Assembly: GCA_001777515.1 (NCBI GenBank)
Contig: MFEF01000021.1
Location: forward strand, 1 to 32,730
Direction of reading: 5' to 3'
From: Candidatus Doudnabacteria bacterium RIFCSPHIGHO2_01_48_18
GTDB lineage: Bacteria > Patescibacteriota > Doudnabacteria > UBA920 > 2-01-FULL-46-14
Length of the DNA: 32,730 nucleotides
Below the pieces are notes generated by a model that worked only from the letters and a program-made list of their open reading frames with translations, made no database searches and was not told where the DNA came from. The position numbers and the translations under genes are program-made. Shown here piece by piece: positions 8,343 through 17,058 of this stretch. Positions within the stretch are counted from its first letter, which is position 1, and the number at the start of each line of letters is the position of its first letter.

Positions 8343-9815
8343 ATGGCGAAATTTGAACAGATTATCGGACTGGAGATCCACGTCCAGCTCAAGACCAAAT
8401 CAAAAATGTTTTGCGGTTGCCGCAACAATCCAGACGAAATAGAGCCGAACCGCAACATTTGCGAGATTTGCACTGGTCAACCTGGCGTTTTGCCAGTAGT
8501 AAATAGAGAGGCGATTCGTAAAGCGCTCATGGTCGGGCTGGCGCTGGACTGCGAGATACCTGAGTACTCCAAATTTGATCGAAAAAATTATTTCTATCCG
8601 GATTTGCCGAAAGGCTATCAGATCTCCCAATTCGACCAGCCAGTTTGCGCCGCTGGTAAAGTTACTATCCACCACGACGGTAAGGAGAAAGAAATTCGCA
8701 TCACCCGGGCGCATTTGGAAGAGGACGCAGGCAAGCTGATCCACGATGGAGCAACGACGCTGGTAGACTTGAATCGCGCGGGGGTGCCGCTGCAGGAGAT
8801 CGTTACTGAGCCGGATTTTCGTCTGCCAAGCGAAGCCAAAATATTTTTGCAAAATCTGCGCAACACAGTCCGCTACCTCGGCGTTTCGGACGCGGACATG
8901 GAAAAAGGGCATCTGCGCTGTGACGCGAACATTTCTTTGCGTTCGGTGGGAGAGGAGGGGCTGCCGCCTTATAAAATCGAGATCAAGAATCTGAACTCAT
9001 TTAAGGCGGTCGAGGCCGCATTGCATTACGAGATCAAACGACAAACGGAAGCACTCGAGGCGGGAGAAACTTTCATGAACCAAACTCGCGGCTGGGACGA
9101 TGCCAAAGGCATTACTGTGGAGCAACGCACCAAGGAAGCCGCGCATGACTATCGGTATTTCCCCGAACCAGATTTGCCGATTATGCGTTTTTTGCGAGAA
9201 GAAGTCGAAGCCGTACGGGTCCAGCTTCCGGAACTACCGCACCAAAAAGCGCAGCGTTTTGGTGCCGAGTTTGGACTAGCTGCAAAAGACATCGAGGTTT
9301 TAATCAATGACAAGAGCCTCGCGTCCTATTTCGAAGACGTGGTGTCAGAGCTCATGGAATGGTTCGCTGCAGAGAGGCTCGAAGGCGACGAAAAAAAACT
9401 GGCAAAGCTGGCGTCAAACTGGATCAGCGGGGATCTGCAGGCCATGCTGAAGGAAAGCGGCTCTGGCGTTCGCGATTCCAAAGTCAGCGCTGAGAACCTC
9501 GCCGAGCTGATAAAGATGATTCATAAAAATGAAATCAGCACCACCGCCGCAAAAAAGATTCTTGAAGTTATGTTTACCACGGGCGGGGATCCGTCTCACA
9601 TTGCTGAGGACGAGGGACTTGGGCAGGTTTCAGATGAGGGCGCGATCGCGGCTGCCGTTGACAAAGTCATCTCTGAAAACGAAAAAGTCGTTGCCGATTA
9701 CCGATCCGGCAAAAAACAAGCCCTCGGGTTTCTCGTGGGCAAGGTCATGGCAGAAATGAAAGGCAAAGCCAACCCCAAAATCGCCAGCAAGCTATTGGCG
9801 GATAAACTTGGCTAG
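8343..9815 (+). CDS. gatB: Asp/Glu-tRNA amidotransferase subunit B (kinase/tRNA binding)
   Basis: GatB phosphorylates the misacylated tRNA and transfers ammonia to it. From the ATG at 8343 the protein is 490 residues. It begins MAKFEQIIGLEIHVQL, the conserved GatB start, so a longer reading from 8250 is discarded. Next come CGCRNN and CEICTGQPGVLPV, Cys-rich motifs shared with GatE that shape the metal site, then YFYPDLPKGYQISQ and DLNRAGVPLQEIVTEPDF. The C-terminal YqeY-like tail domain (LAELIKMIHKNEISTTAAKKILE) is complete. The gene starts 2 nt after gatA and its last 24 nt overlap the 3' end of miaA on the other strand. Confidence 0.97.
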   Translation: MAKFEQIIGLEIHVQLKTKSKMFCGCRNNPDEIEPNRNICEICTGQPGVLPVVNREAIRKALMVGLALDCEIPEYSKFDRKNYFYPDLPKGYQISQFDQPVCAAGKVTIHHDGKEKEIRITRAHLEEDAGKLIHDGATTLVDLNRAGVPLQEIVTEPDFRLPSEAKIFLQNLRNTVRYLGVSDADMEKGHLRCDANISLRSVGEEGLPPYKIEIKNLNSFKAVEAALHYEIKRQTEALEAGETFMNQTRGWDDAKGITVEQRTKEAAHDYRYFPEPDLPIMRFLREEVEAVRVQLPELPHQKAQRFGAEFGLAAKDIEVLINDKSLASYFEDVVSELMEWFAAERLEGDEKKLAKLASNWISGDLQAMLKESGSGVRDSKVSAENLAELIKMIHKNEISTTAAKKILEVMFTTGGDPSHIAEDEGLGQVSDEGAIAAAVDKVISENEKVVADYRSGKKQALGFLVGKVMAEMKGKANPKIASKLLADKLG

Positions 9816-10679
9816 CATTTTTTCTGCCTGCCCCTGATTATTTATCCAATTTATCGGCAGTTTTCGAAACCACGTATTCTGGCGCTTGGCAAAGTACCAG
9901 GTGTTTTTTTTGATCTGCGCGATCGCTTCCTTGAACGTAATTTTTTTCTCGAGATAGGCAATAACCTCCCGGTAGCCAATAGCATCAAAGGCCTGCGGTT
10001 TTTTGCCGTACCTTTTTATTAGATTCTTTACTTCTTTGACCAAGCCGTTTTTGATCTGTATGTCCACACGGCGCTCAATGTTGCGTTTCAATTTTGCGCC
10101 AGGAGCATTGATCCCGAGAACGAGCATATCAAACAGCTGCGGACCCTTTTTTCTAGTCTGCGAATAAAGCTTGCCAGACGCAGTTATCTCTAGTGCCCGG
10201 ATTATTCTTCTGGGGTTTTTTGGGTCAATAATGTATGCTGCCTCGGGATCAAGGCTGACCAGTTTTTTGTAAAGTTCGTTAAGAGAAAGTTTTTCCAGTT
10301 TTTTTCTCAGTTTCTTGTTTGGTTTTACTTCTGGAATCTCCAAATTGCTGACCAGCGCATTAATGTAAAGTGCGGTACCGCCAACTAGAAAGGGGACACG
10401 GCCGCGTTTTTGAATCTGCTTGATCGTTTTTATGGCATCGCGTTTAAACTGCGCCAGGGTGTAATCTTTGTCAGGGGTTCTAACGTCAATGAGATGATGA
10501 GGCACATTTTTCAATTCTTTTTTTGTTGCTTTGGCCGTGCCGATGTCCATTTGCGTATAAATCTGCCGCGAGTCAGCCGAAATAATCTCGCCAGTGAATT
10601 TTTTTGCCAGTTTCAAGGACAACGCGGTTTTACCCGCAGCAGTGGGACCGGTAATGATAACCAGCTTCGGCAAGGTCAT
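9792..10679 (-). CDS. miaA: tRNA dimethylallyltransferase
   Basis: MiaA adds a dimethylallyl group to N6 of A37 in tRNAs reading UNN codons. The 295-residue protein has the P-loop GPTAAGKT (11-18), SADSRQIYTQMDIGTAK, VPHHLIDVRTPD, the VGGTALYINAL motif, NPRRIIRALEI, and the QAFDAIGYREV to KRQNTWFRK C-terminal signature. Length is normal. Its ATG overlaps the TGA of a 53-codon basic ORF (ATGA), which implies translational coupling. Its 3' end overlaps gatB by 24 nt. No miaB is in the window. Confidence 0.96.
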   Translation of the reverse strand: MTLPKLVIITGPTAAGKTALSLKLAKKFTGEIISADSRQIYTQMDIGTAKATKKELKNVPHHLIDVRTPDKDYTLAQFKRDAIKTIKQIQKRGRVPFLVGGTALYINALVSNLEIPEVKPNKKLRKKLEKLSLNELYKKLVSLDPEAAYIIDPKNPRRIIRALEITASGKLYSQTRKKGPQLFDMLVLGINAPGAKLKRNIERRVDIQIKNGLVKEVKNLIKRYGKKPQAFDAIGYREVIAYLEKKITFKEAIAQIKKNTWYFAKRQNTWFRKLPINWINNQGQAEKMLAKFIRQ

Positions 10680-10837
10680 GAGCGCGTTTTTTTGTGGATA
10701 TGCAAAACTGCTCGCTGGCTTTGCTTCTTGAGGCTTTGTCCATGAACGCGCATCTTCGGCCGTTTTCTGGCGGCGCGGCGCTCTGCCCGGTCATCTTTCA
10801 AATCGTCAAGATTATTGTTATGATCTATTTTAGCCAT
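10676..10837 (-). CDS. Small basic protein coupled to miaA
   Basis: This 53-codon ORF begins MAKIDHNNNLDDLKDD and continues with an Arg/Lys-rich stretch containing RKRPKMRVHGQSLKK, ending HIHKKTRS. I do not assign a family, but the KMRVHGxSL core looks like conserved small basic proteins in Patescibacteria. Support for it being real: an AGGGGTAAG ribosome binding site about 9 nt before the ATG, a TATAAT box at 10868-10863 just upstream, a strongly biased composition, and an ATGA stop-start overlap with miaA. The start shares the palindrome CATG with the start of the divergent DUF5667 gene. It may bind RNA, but this is only suggested by its charge. Confidence 0.7.
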   Translation of the reverse strand: MAKIDHNNNLDDLKDDRAERRAARKRPKMRVHGQSLKKQSQRAVLHIHKKTRS

Positions 10838-11561
10838 GAAGTTTCTTACCCCTATTATTTTTATTATACTATTTTTTACCTCGCAAGTGTCAGCCCACGG
10901 CTTGGCGCCTTCGCTGCGCGCGGACCCGAGCGCCCTGCCCGGCAGTTTCAAATATGTTTTCGAGCGGCCCGCGGAGTGGATCGATGTTAATCTTTTGACG
11001 TTCAGTACCAAACAAAAGCAGTTAAAAAAGACGCAGCTTGCTAGCGAACGCGTAGCTGAGATGGGAACATTGCTGTATACTGCCAATCCAAAAGAAAAAA
11101 GATTGAGAACCGCCCTCGTCCGCTACCGTTATTATCTCGAGAGCGCGGAAGATATGGCTGAAAAGATTATTTTTCTCGATGGCGCGGAGATTGGCGTTGC
11201 AGAAGCTTTTGAAGAGGAAACCAGGCTGCAGGAGAAATCTTTGCGGGAGCTCCTGGAGGGATCAAGCGCAGTCGAGCTCGCAGCTGTTTTGAATGAAGCA
11301 TTGATCCTGGCGCGCAATCAAAACAAGAAAATTTTTGAATTTATGGTAAATAATTACCAAGGCACTGACGCTGAAGTTAGAAAGCATCAGGATATTTTGG
11401 GAAAGCACATAGCTTTAACTCGCGACTCTTTGCTTCACGCAGAAGATGATAAAAAGAAAAAAGCAGCGGAGCAGCTTGCCGAGGCGGAAAAATTCCGCAA
11501 GGCCGGACTCAACATCCAGGCCTATGACTGGATAGAAAAGGCAAAAAATACTCTATACTAG
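10836..11561 (+). CDS. Secreted DUF5667 domain protein
   Basis: The 241-residue protein has a clear signal peptide (hydrophobic 6-15, likely cut after SQVSA at 20). A mature helical protein follows with the DUF5667 pattern: LLTFSTKQKQLKKTQLASERVAEM, then a long charged helical region and a final AEKFRKAGLNIQAYDWIEKAK hairpin. The role of DUF5667 is unknown; in this lineage such proteins are exported and predicted to be helical. The start ATG shares CATG with the divergent small ORF. A TATGAT at 10819-10824 would leave only about 5 nt of leader. The stop codon overlaps a Clp N-domain remnant in the -1 frame. A terminator at 11704-11740 follows. Confidence 0.85.
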   Translation: MKFLTPIIFIILFFTSQVSAHGLAPSLRADPSALPGSFKYVFERPAEWIDVNLLTFSTKQKQLKKTQLASERVAEMGTLLYTANPKEKRLRTALVRYRYYLESAEDMAEKIIFLDGAEIGVAEAFEEETRLQEKSLRELLEGSSAVELAAVLNEALILARNQNKKIFEFMVNNYQGTDAEVRKHQDILGKHIALTRDSLLHAEDDKKKKAAEQLAEAEKFRKAGLNIQAYDWIEKAKNTLY

Positions 11562-11692
11562 CAGGCGAACCGCTGTTTTCCGCGGAGCATTTTTTACTCG
11601 GGATTCTGCGAGAAGAAAAATCCCTGGCAGCGGACATACTCCGCAGGCATGGGTTTACCCTGGAAAAAACCCGCGAGCTAATCAAAAAATAA
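11558..11692 (+). pseudogene. Clp N-domain (ClpC R repeat) remnant
   Basis: In the -1 frame relative to the preceding gene, these bases encode a peptide that includes PLFSAEHFLLGILREEKSL and then AADILRRHGFTLEKTRELIKK before a TAA. This matches the second half of a Clp N repeat (EHLLLGLL...VL...G....R). The open frame begins after a TGA near 11525-11527 and has no ATG, GTG or TTG, only a CTG at 11528. It is therefore either the tail of a decayed clpC-like gene or a product made only by -1 frameshifting at A-AAA-AAT (11545-11551). It is not a duplicate of the clpC N-domain at 4241. Confidence 0.6.
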
Positions 11693-11701
11693 ATCTTGCG
11701 C

Positions 11702-13447
11702 CTATGAGGCGGCCTTCGCGACTGCCTCATTTTTTATTTTCTCGATAAATTCTTCATGCTTCATAACACCAAGATCTTTTTCGCCGCGACCGCGGATTGA
11801 TACTGTTCCGGCTTCAGCCTCTTTTCCGCCGATGATGAGCATATAAGGGATTTTCTGTTTCTCTGCTTCTCGGATTTTTTTGCCGATAGACTCATTGCGG
11901 TCATCCAGTTCCACGCGCACATTGTTTTGCATGAGGTCTTTGCTTATCGAGCGGGCATAGCTTGCAACTTTGTCATTGATCGGCAAAACCGCGACCTGAA
12001 CAGGGGACAGCCACAGCGGGAAGGCGCCGGCGAAGTGCTCGATTAAAACTGACATAAATCTTTCGATTGAGCCCATGATGGCAGCGTGGATCATCACGAT
12101 CCGTTCTTGTTCGCCTTTTTCGTTTACGCATGATAGATCAAATCTTTCTGGCATGTTCATGTCTAGCTGGATCGTGGCGACTTGCCATTCTCGCCCAAGA
12201 GAATCATTTGCCATAAAATCGATTTTCGGTCCATAAAAAGCCGCCTCGCCAATGGCAATTTCTGCTTTCGCTTTTTTACTTTTGACAAGCTTCTCAAGCT
12301 GAGCTTCCGCGGTTTTCCATAGCTTTGGCGTGCCCAGGTATTTTTCCTGAGCTTTGGGATCATGAAATGAGAGCCTAATCTCTAGCTCGGGAAAGCCGCA
12401 GCCTTTGTAAAACTCTTCGATAATCTCCCAAATTTTTGACATCTCTTCTACGTTCTGGTCAGCTCGGCAAAACACGTGAGCATCGTCCTGGGTGATGCTT
12501 CGGACGCGCGACAATCCAGAGAGCTCGCCGGTTTGCTCATCGCGATAAACCATAGTGGTATTTGCGTAGCGCTGCGGCAGGTCGCGGTAGCTCCACTGTT
12601 TTCTGGCGTAAATTTGCGTGTGATGCGGGCAGTTCATGGGTTTCATGGCAAACACATGGCCTTCGCGGGTTTGGATGCGGAACAGCTCGTTTTTGAATTT
12701 GTCCCAATGTCCGCTTTTTTCGTATAAATCTTTTTTAGTGATATGCGGAATCTCGACTCTGTGGTAGCCGAATTTTTTGCGAAGCTCCCATACAAAATCA
12801 TCAAGCAGTGTCCGAATCAAAGTTCCTCTTGGTGTCCACAATGGGAGTCCTGCCCCCACGAGTTCAGAAAATGTAAACAAATCAAGCTCGGGCCCTAGTT
12901 TTTTATGGTCGCGTTTTTTTGCTTCTTCCTGGAACTTCAAGTAATCGTCCAGTTCTTTTTTGGAAGCAAAAGCCAGGCCATAGATGCGCGTGAGCATCGG
13001 ATTTTTTTCATCGCCGCGCCAATACGCTCCGGCCACGTGCGACAGCTTGAATGAATCAGGCGCAATCTCTTTGGCCGGGTTTTCCGCATGTCCGCCGCGG
13101 CAGAGGTCAGAAAAATTTCCGGATTTGTAGAGTGTTAAGCCGCCTTTGGCATACTCTTCGATAAGCTCAAGCTTGAATGGATTATCAGCATATTTTTTTT
13201 TGGCATCCTTTTCGCTGACCTCTGATTTTTCAAATTTGGTCCAGCCTGGTAAAAGCTGTCTCATTTTTTTTTCAATACTGGGAAGATCGCTGTCAGAGAT
13301 TGGCTTCGTAAATTGAAAATCATAGAAAAAGCCATTATCGATCGCTGGGCCGATAGTGCGTTTGGCATCTGGATACAGCTCCATTACCGCTGCGGCCAAA
13401 AGGTGAGCGAGGGAATGGCGGTTGTTTTCGAGGGAAGCGGTTTTCAT
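11702..13447 (-). CDS. thrS: Threonyl-tRNA synthetase without TGS domain
   Basis: This enzyme charges tRNA(Thr) with threonine. At 581 residues it lacks the N-terminal TGS domain of the usual ~640-residue enzyme. It starts directly at the editing domain, with HSLAH (11-15) and CRGGH (116-120) forming the HxxxH and CxxxH sites that clear Ser-tRNA(Thr). The class II core has GPELDLF, the zinc Cys C273 in MKPMNCPHH, motif 2 YRDEQTGELSGLSRVRSI and GSIERFM, followed by an anticodon-binding domain (PVQVAVLPI). The ATG overlaps the dnaE stop (ATGA), so the genes are co-translated. No T-box-like leader is present because the gene is internal to a transcript. Confidence 0.96.
   Translation of the reverse strand: MKTASLENNRHSLAHLLAAAVMELYPDAKRTIGPAIDNGFFYDFQFTKPISDSDLPSIEKKMRQLLPGWTKFEKSEVSEKDAKKKYADNPFKLELIEEYAKGGLTLYKSGNFSDLCRGGHAENPAKEIAPDSFKLSHVAGAYWRGDEKNPMLTRIYGLAFASKKELDDYLKFQEEAKKRDHKKLGPELDLFTFSELVGAGLPLWTPRGTLIRTLLDDFVWELRKKFGYHRVEIPHITKKDLYEKSGHWDKFKNELFRIQTREGHVFAMKPMNCPHHTQIYARKQWSYRDLPQRYANTTMVYRDEQTGELSGLSRVRSITQDDAHVFCRADQNVEEMSKIWEIIEEFYKGCGFPELEIRLSFHDPKAQEKYLGTPKLWKTAEAQLEKLVKSKKAKAEIAIGEAAFYGPKIDFMANDSLGREWQVATIQLDMNMPERFDLSCVNEKGEQERIVMIHAAIMGSIERFMSVLIEHFAGAFPLWLSPVQVAVLPINDKVASYARSISKDLMQNNVRVELDDRNESIGKKIREAEKQKIPYMLIIGGKEAEAGTVSIRGRGEKDLGVMKHEEFIEKIKNEAVAKAAS
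11704..11740 (+). terminator. Intrinsic terminator inside thrS 3' end
   Basis: ATGAGGC (11704-11710) and GCCTCAT (11724-11730) form a 7-bp stem with a 13-nt loop, followed by TTTTTTATTTT. It ends transcription of the DUF5667 gene on the plus strand while lying within the last codons of thrS on the minus strand. Confidence 0.75.
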
Positions 13448-16400
13448 GCTTTGATTATACTTTCACGCAACAGTTCGCGCAATTCGGTTTTAAACTCGTC
13501 GGTGGCGTTGACCGCGAAATCGGTTTTGATTTCGCGCTCGGTTCCTTCCCGGTCTGGGATGACCAATGACACAGAAACCTGTCCGGGAAATTTAGTGAAT
13601 ACGGTTTTGAGCTTGGTGAAAACCATAGGGCTCGCTGTTTTTGGGATTTTTATTTTTAGGATTCTTGCTGGCTCCCCGGGATTTTCCGGTGCCGGGATGG
13701 GTTCTGATCTTTTTTCCGAGTAGCTCGCTGTTTTTTGCGGCCAGGATTTCCTAGCGGGTTGAGGCTTTTGCGTCCAGGTTTCTATGTCCTGATCAGTGAT
13801 CGATTTGAACGAGTCGGCCAAAAGTTTGATCTCGCCATCTTTGTCAGAGACTTTACCGCGTACCAAAACCATGGTGTCAGCCGTTAGCAAGGATTTGTAT
13901 TCATTGAAAACATTGGGAAATACGACCAGCTCGAGCTTGCCGCCCTCATCCTCGATGTCTGCGAAGCACATCTGGTCGCCCTTTTTAGTGAGAATGTTTT
14001 GCACACGCGTAACAATGCCGCCGATGGTAACGTAAGAATTTTCGTCAGCAGAAGACAGGGCACTGACTGGTCTGCAGTATTTTTGCAGGGTCCCGCGATG
14101 GCCGCGCAGTGGATGAGCGGAAACATAAAGCCCAAGAAATTCTTTTTCCCAGGAAAGCCTTTCCTGGTCAGAAGCTGGCGGCGCATCCCGCAATAGCAGT
14201 TCCTCGCCGCCATTTGCCATTCCCGTTCCCAGGAGCGTGACCTGGCCGGCGGCTGCTTGTTTTTGTTCGTTCCTTGAGAATTCTAAAATATTTTCCGTGT
14301 TAAGCAACATCTTGTTTCTCTCGTCAAACCGATCGAGGCTGCCGCTTTTTACCAAAGCTTCCCAGGATTTTTTATTGAAATTTCTCGTCTTCACGCGACG
14401 GACAAAATCACCGATAGTTGTGAACTGTCCATTTTGTTTGCGCTCTATGATAATCGTTTCGATTACATCAGATCCCAAATTTTTTACAGCATTCAAGCCA
14501 AAGCGGATCTGTTTATCTCCAATCACCGTGAAATCGGCCAGGGACTCGTTGACATCAGGTGGTAAAACCTCGATACCGAGGGCCACGCATTCATTCACTG
14601 CCTCAGCGATTTTTTCATTGTCACCTGATTCCGCGGTCATTACCGCCGCCATAAACTCGACAGTGTAGTTGGCTTTCATGTAACCGGTTTGATAGGCGAC
14701 CATGGCATAGCTGGCTGCGTGCGCCTTGTTAAACCCATAAGCCGCGAACGGTTCAATCAAGGCCCAGAGTTTCACGGCTGACGGCAGGGACATGCCGCCC
14801 GTGATTGCGCCCTGAATGAATTTTTCTTTTTGAGCGGCCATCTCGATGGGGATTTTTTTGCCCATAGCCTTTCTAAGCTTGTCTGCTTCCTCCCAGCTGT
14901 AGCCGGCCAGCTTGATCGCGATGAGGAGCACATCGTCCTGATAGGTGATGACGCCGTATGAAAGATCAAGAATTTCTTTGAGCCGGGGGTCGAGGTAGGA
15001 AATGAGCCGGGGGTCATGTTTGCGGGCAATAAATTCCGGGATCGATTCCATTGGCCCTGGGCGGTACAGAGAAATCATGGCCATGATGTCAAAAATATTT
15101 GTAGGTTTGAGATCCACAAGATATTTGGTCATGCCGCTGCCGCCAAGCTGAAACACGCCCATGGTTCGTCCTGATGCGAGGAGCTTAAATGTTTCTGGAT
15201 TGTCCAGAGGGATTTTTCCTAAATCGATTTCCAGCCTGCGGTGATCGCGCACAACCTGCACCGCGTTTCCCAAAATGGAAAGATTGCGGATTCCCAAGAA
15301 ATCCATTTTCACTAGCCCTGCGTCCTCCACTGAGTGCATGTCGTACTGAGTGATGATGTTTTTGTTGTCAGTATCAAGCTGCAGCGGGGTATAGTCGGTC
15401 AGGTCCGTTGGCGCGATGACTACGCCGGCGGCGTGCACGGAAGCATGCCTGGCGGAGCCTTCGACCTTGCGGGCAAGAGTTATGAGATTTTGAGTTTCCC
15501 GGTCTTTGCCATAAGCTTCCTTGAGTTCAGGAGAAAGCGACAGAGCCTTTTCGATCGTCATATGAAACCCCTGTTTTCCAAATGGGATCATTTTAGCGAT
15601 GCGGTCGCATTTGGAATAAGGGAGACCCAAAGCGCGTCCCACGTCGCGAACCGCGGCTCTCGCCATCATCGTCCCAAAGGTTACGATCTGCGCGACCTTG
15701 TTTTTGCCGTATTTTTCACTGACATAGTTTAAAACCTCGTCACGACGATTGTCAGCAAAATCCATATCAATATCAGGCGGGGTCGGACGATAAGGATTTA
15801 AAAAGCGTTCAAAAGGCAGCTTGTATTCCACCGGATTCATGGTTGTGATGCCAAGAGCGTAAGCCACCAGCGACCCAGCAGCAGATCCTCGCGTGGTGCT
15901 GATGATGCCGCGTCTGCGCGACCAGTTTACAAAATCTGCCACTACGAGGAAATAGGCAGCGTACCCTTTTTTTTTGATGATATCGAGTTCATAGTTAAGC
16001 CTGCGGCTCATCTCTGGGGGCGGAGAAACATCAGTGTAGCGCGCTGCCAAGCCGTTTTGGCTCAAGAGCTCTAGATAAGTTTCTGCCGTATGGTCGGGCG
16101 GGACTGGAAAATTAGGGAAATGCCGTTTTTCCAGGGCGATCTCAAGCTGGATCATGTCGGCGACTTTTTGCGTATTGGCAATTGCTTCAGGAACATCTGC
16201 GAACAGCTCAGTCATTTCTTCAGGAGACGCCAGATGCAGCCTCATCCTTCTCATATCCAGGCGATCGCTTTGTTCAACGGTGGTGCCGGTTCCTATGCAA
16301 ACCAAGATATCCTGGGCTGCGTTATCCTCTGGTTCAAGGTAGTGCGCGTCATTTGTGGCCACGAGAGGGATGCCGGTTTCTTGGGAAAGCTTTATCAGGC

Positions 16401-16962
16401 CTTCATTGACTGATTCCTGCATTGGTTCTTTGATGTTACGCTGCAACTCCAGATAAAAACTATCTTTTTCAAAAAAGCCGGCAATCTCCAGCGCGATTTT
16501 TTTTGCCTGGTCATGATTGCCGGAAGCAATGCTTCTGGCAATTTCGCCGCGAAGACACCCGGAAAGCCCGATAATCCCCCCCGCGTGTTCTGCTAAAATC
16601 TCTTTATCCATGCGCGGTTTGTAATAGTACCCTTCGAGATGCGAAATCGTTACCAGTCGCAGCAGATTTTGGTAGCCTTCGTTGTTTTTTGCGAGCAAAA
16701 TCATGTGGAAATAATCCGCGTCCGCCGGTGACCGCTTTTCCTTGAGACTCCCTGGCGCCACGTAAGCTTCGATACCAATGATTGGTTTTATACCCTCGCG
16801 TTTCGCTTGCTTGTAAAACTCAAGCGCCCCATACAGAGAGCCGTGATCAGTTAGCGCCACGGCAGTCATTCCTTGTTTTTGGATATGGTTTATTAGGTCT
16901 GGAATCTTTGGCAATCCATCCAAAAGAGAGTAGTGGGAGTGGACATGCAGGTGAGTGAACAT
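13444..16962 (-). CDS. dnaE: DNA polymerase III alpha subunit
   Basis: This is the replicative polymerase, 1172 residues from the ATG at 16962. A TTG two codons earlier is less likely, because the family starts at MFTHLHVHSHYSLLDG. The N-terminal PHP domain looks complete (HLHVHSHYS, LTDHGSLYG, GIEAYV, SGCLRGEIA, ATNDAHY), so it may keep a metal-dependent exonuclease. The polymerase core has the catalytic PDIDMDF plus the RGSAAGSLVAYALGI and HASVHAAGVVIAP blocks. Then come YGFNKAHAASYA, a helix-hairpin-helix region and an OB-fold (VTIGGIVTRVQNILTKKG). It is DnaE1-type. No Shine-Dalgarno precedes it. The upstream region holds an overlapping divergent promoter pair and a palindromic AAGTAACT tract. 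Confidence 0.97.
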   Translation of the reverse strand: MFTHLHVHSHYSLLDGLPKIPDLINHIQKQGMTAVALTDHGSLYGALEFYKQAKREGIKPIIGIEAYVAPGSLKEKRSPADADYFHMILLAKNNEGYQNLLRLVTISHLEGYYYKPRMDKEILAEHAGGIIGLSGCLRGEIARSIASGNHDQAKKIALEIAGFFEKDSFYLELQRNIKEPMQESVNEGLIKLSQETGIPLVATNDAHYLEPEDNAAQDILVCIGTGTTVEQSDRLDMRRMRLHLASPEEMTELFADVPEAIANTQKVADMIQLEIALEKRHFPNFPVPPDHTAETYLELLSQNGLAARYTDVSPPPEMSRRLNYELDIIKKKGYAAYFLVVADFVNWSRRRGIISTTRGSAAGSLVAYALGITTMNPVEYKLPFERFLNPYRPTPPDIDMDFADNRRDEVLNYVSEKYGKNKVAQIVTFGTMMARAAVRDVGRALGLPYSKCDRIAKMIPFGKQGFHMTIEKALSLSPELKEAYGKDRETQNLITLARKVEGSARHASVHAAGVVIAPTDLTDYTPLQLDTDNKNIITQYDMHSVEDAGLVKMDFLGIRNLSILGNAVQVVRDHRRLEIDLGKIPLDNPETFKLLASGRTMGVFQLGGSGMTKYLVDLKPTNIFDIMAMISLYRPGPMESIPEFIARKHDPRLISYLDPRLKEILDLSYGVITYQDDVLLIAIKLAGYSWEEADKLRKAMGKKIPIEMAAQKEKFIQGAITGGMSLPSAVKLWALIEPFAAYGFNKAHAASYAMVAYQTGYMKANYTVEFMAAVMTAESGDNEKIAEAVNECVALGIEVLPPDVNESLADFTVIGDKQIRFGLNAVKNLGSDVIETIIIERKQNGQFTTIGDFVRRVKTRNFNKKSWEALVKSGSLDRFDERNKMLLNTENILEFSRNEQKQAAAGQVTLLGTGMANGGEELLLRDAPPASDQERLSWEKEFLGLYVSAHPLRGHRGTLQKYCRPVSALSSADENSYVTIGGIVTRVQNILTKKGDQMCFADIEDEGGKLELVVFPNVFNEYKSLLTADTMVLVRGKVSDKDGEIKLLADSFKSITDQDIETWTQKPQPARKSWPQKTASYSEKRSEPIPAPENPGEPARILKIKIPKTASPMVFTKLKTVFTKFPGQVSVSLVIPDREGTEREIKTDFAVNATDEFKTELRELLRESIIKA

Positions 16963-16964
16963 AG

Positions 16965-17020
16965 ACAAGTAACTGATAACAAGTAACCGTTACTAGTTAC
17001 TTGTTAATTGTTATTAGTTA
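16965..17020. repeat. Palindromic AAGTAACT/GTTACTTG tract
   Basis: ACAAGTAACT (16965-16974) recurs as AACAAGTAAC and in inverse as AGTTACTTGT (16996-17005), followed by TAATTGTTATTAGTTAAC. Several overlapping inverted repeats can fold the dnaE leader. The tract is built from TAAC and AAGT units, a low-complexity style I associate with intergenic repeats in Patescibacteria. Confidence 0.75.
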
Positions 17021-17036
17021 ACATAGGCATTATAAT
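17008..17036 (+). promoter_or_regulatory. Promoter for membrane protein-rodA operon
   Basis: TTGTTA (17008-17013), a 17-nt spacer and a perfect TATAAT (17031-17036). The expected start near 17043 leaves a leader of about 15 nt that contains AGAGGA (17044-17049) before the GTG at 17059. Confidence 0.75.
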
Positions 17037-17057
17037 GAATTCTAGAGGATAAACCAA
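17029..17057 (-). promoter_or_regulatory. Promoter for dnaE-thrS, sharing its -10
   Basis: On the minus strand, TTGGTT (17057-17052), a 17-nt spacer and TATAAT (17034-17029). The -10 overlaps the plus-strand -10 in the palindrome ATTATAAT (17029-17036), so the two promoters cannot be bound at the same time. Confidence 0.6.
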
Positions 17058-17058
17058 C

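Noticed and set aside
8400-8912. 170-codon minus-strand frame inside gatB
   Set aside because: It lies wholly antisense to a highly conserved gene and shows no recognisable domain or ribosome binding site.
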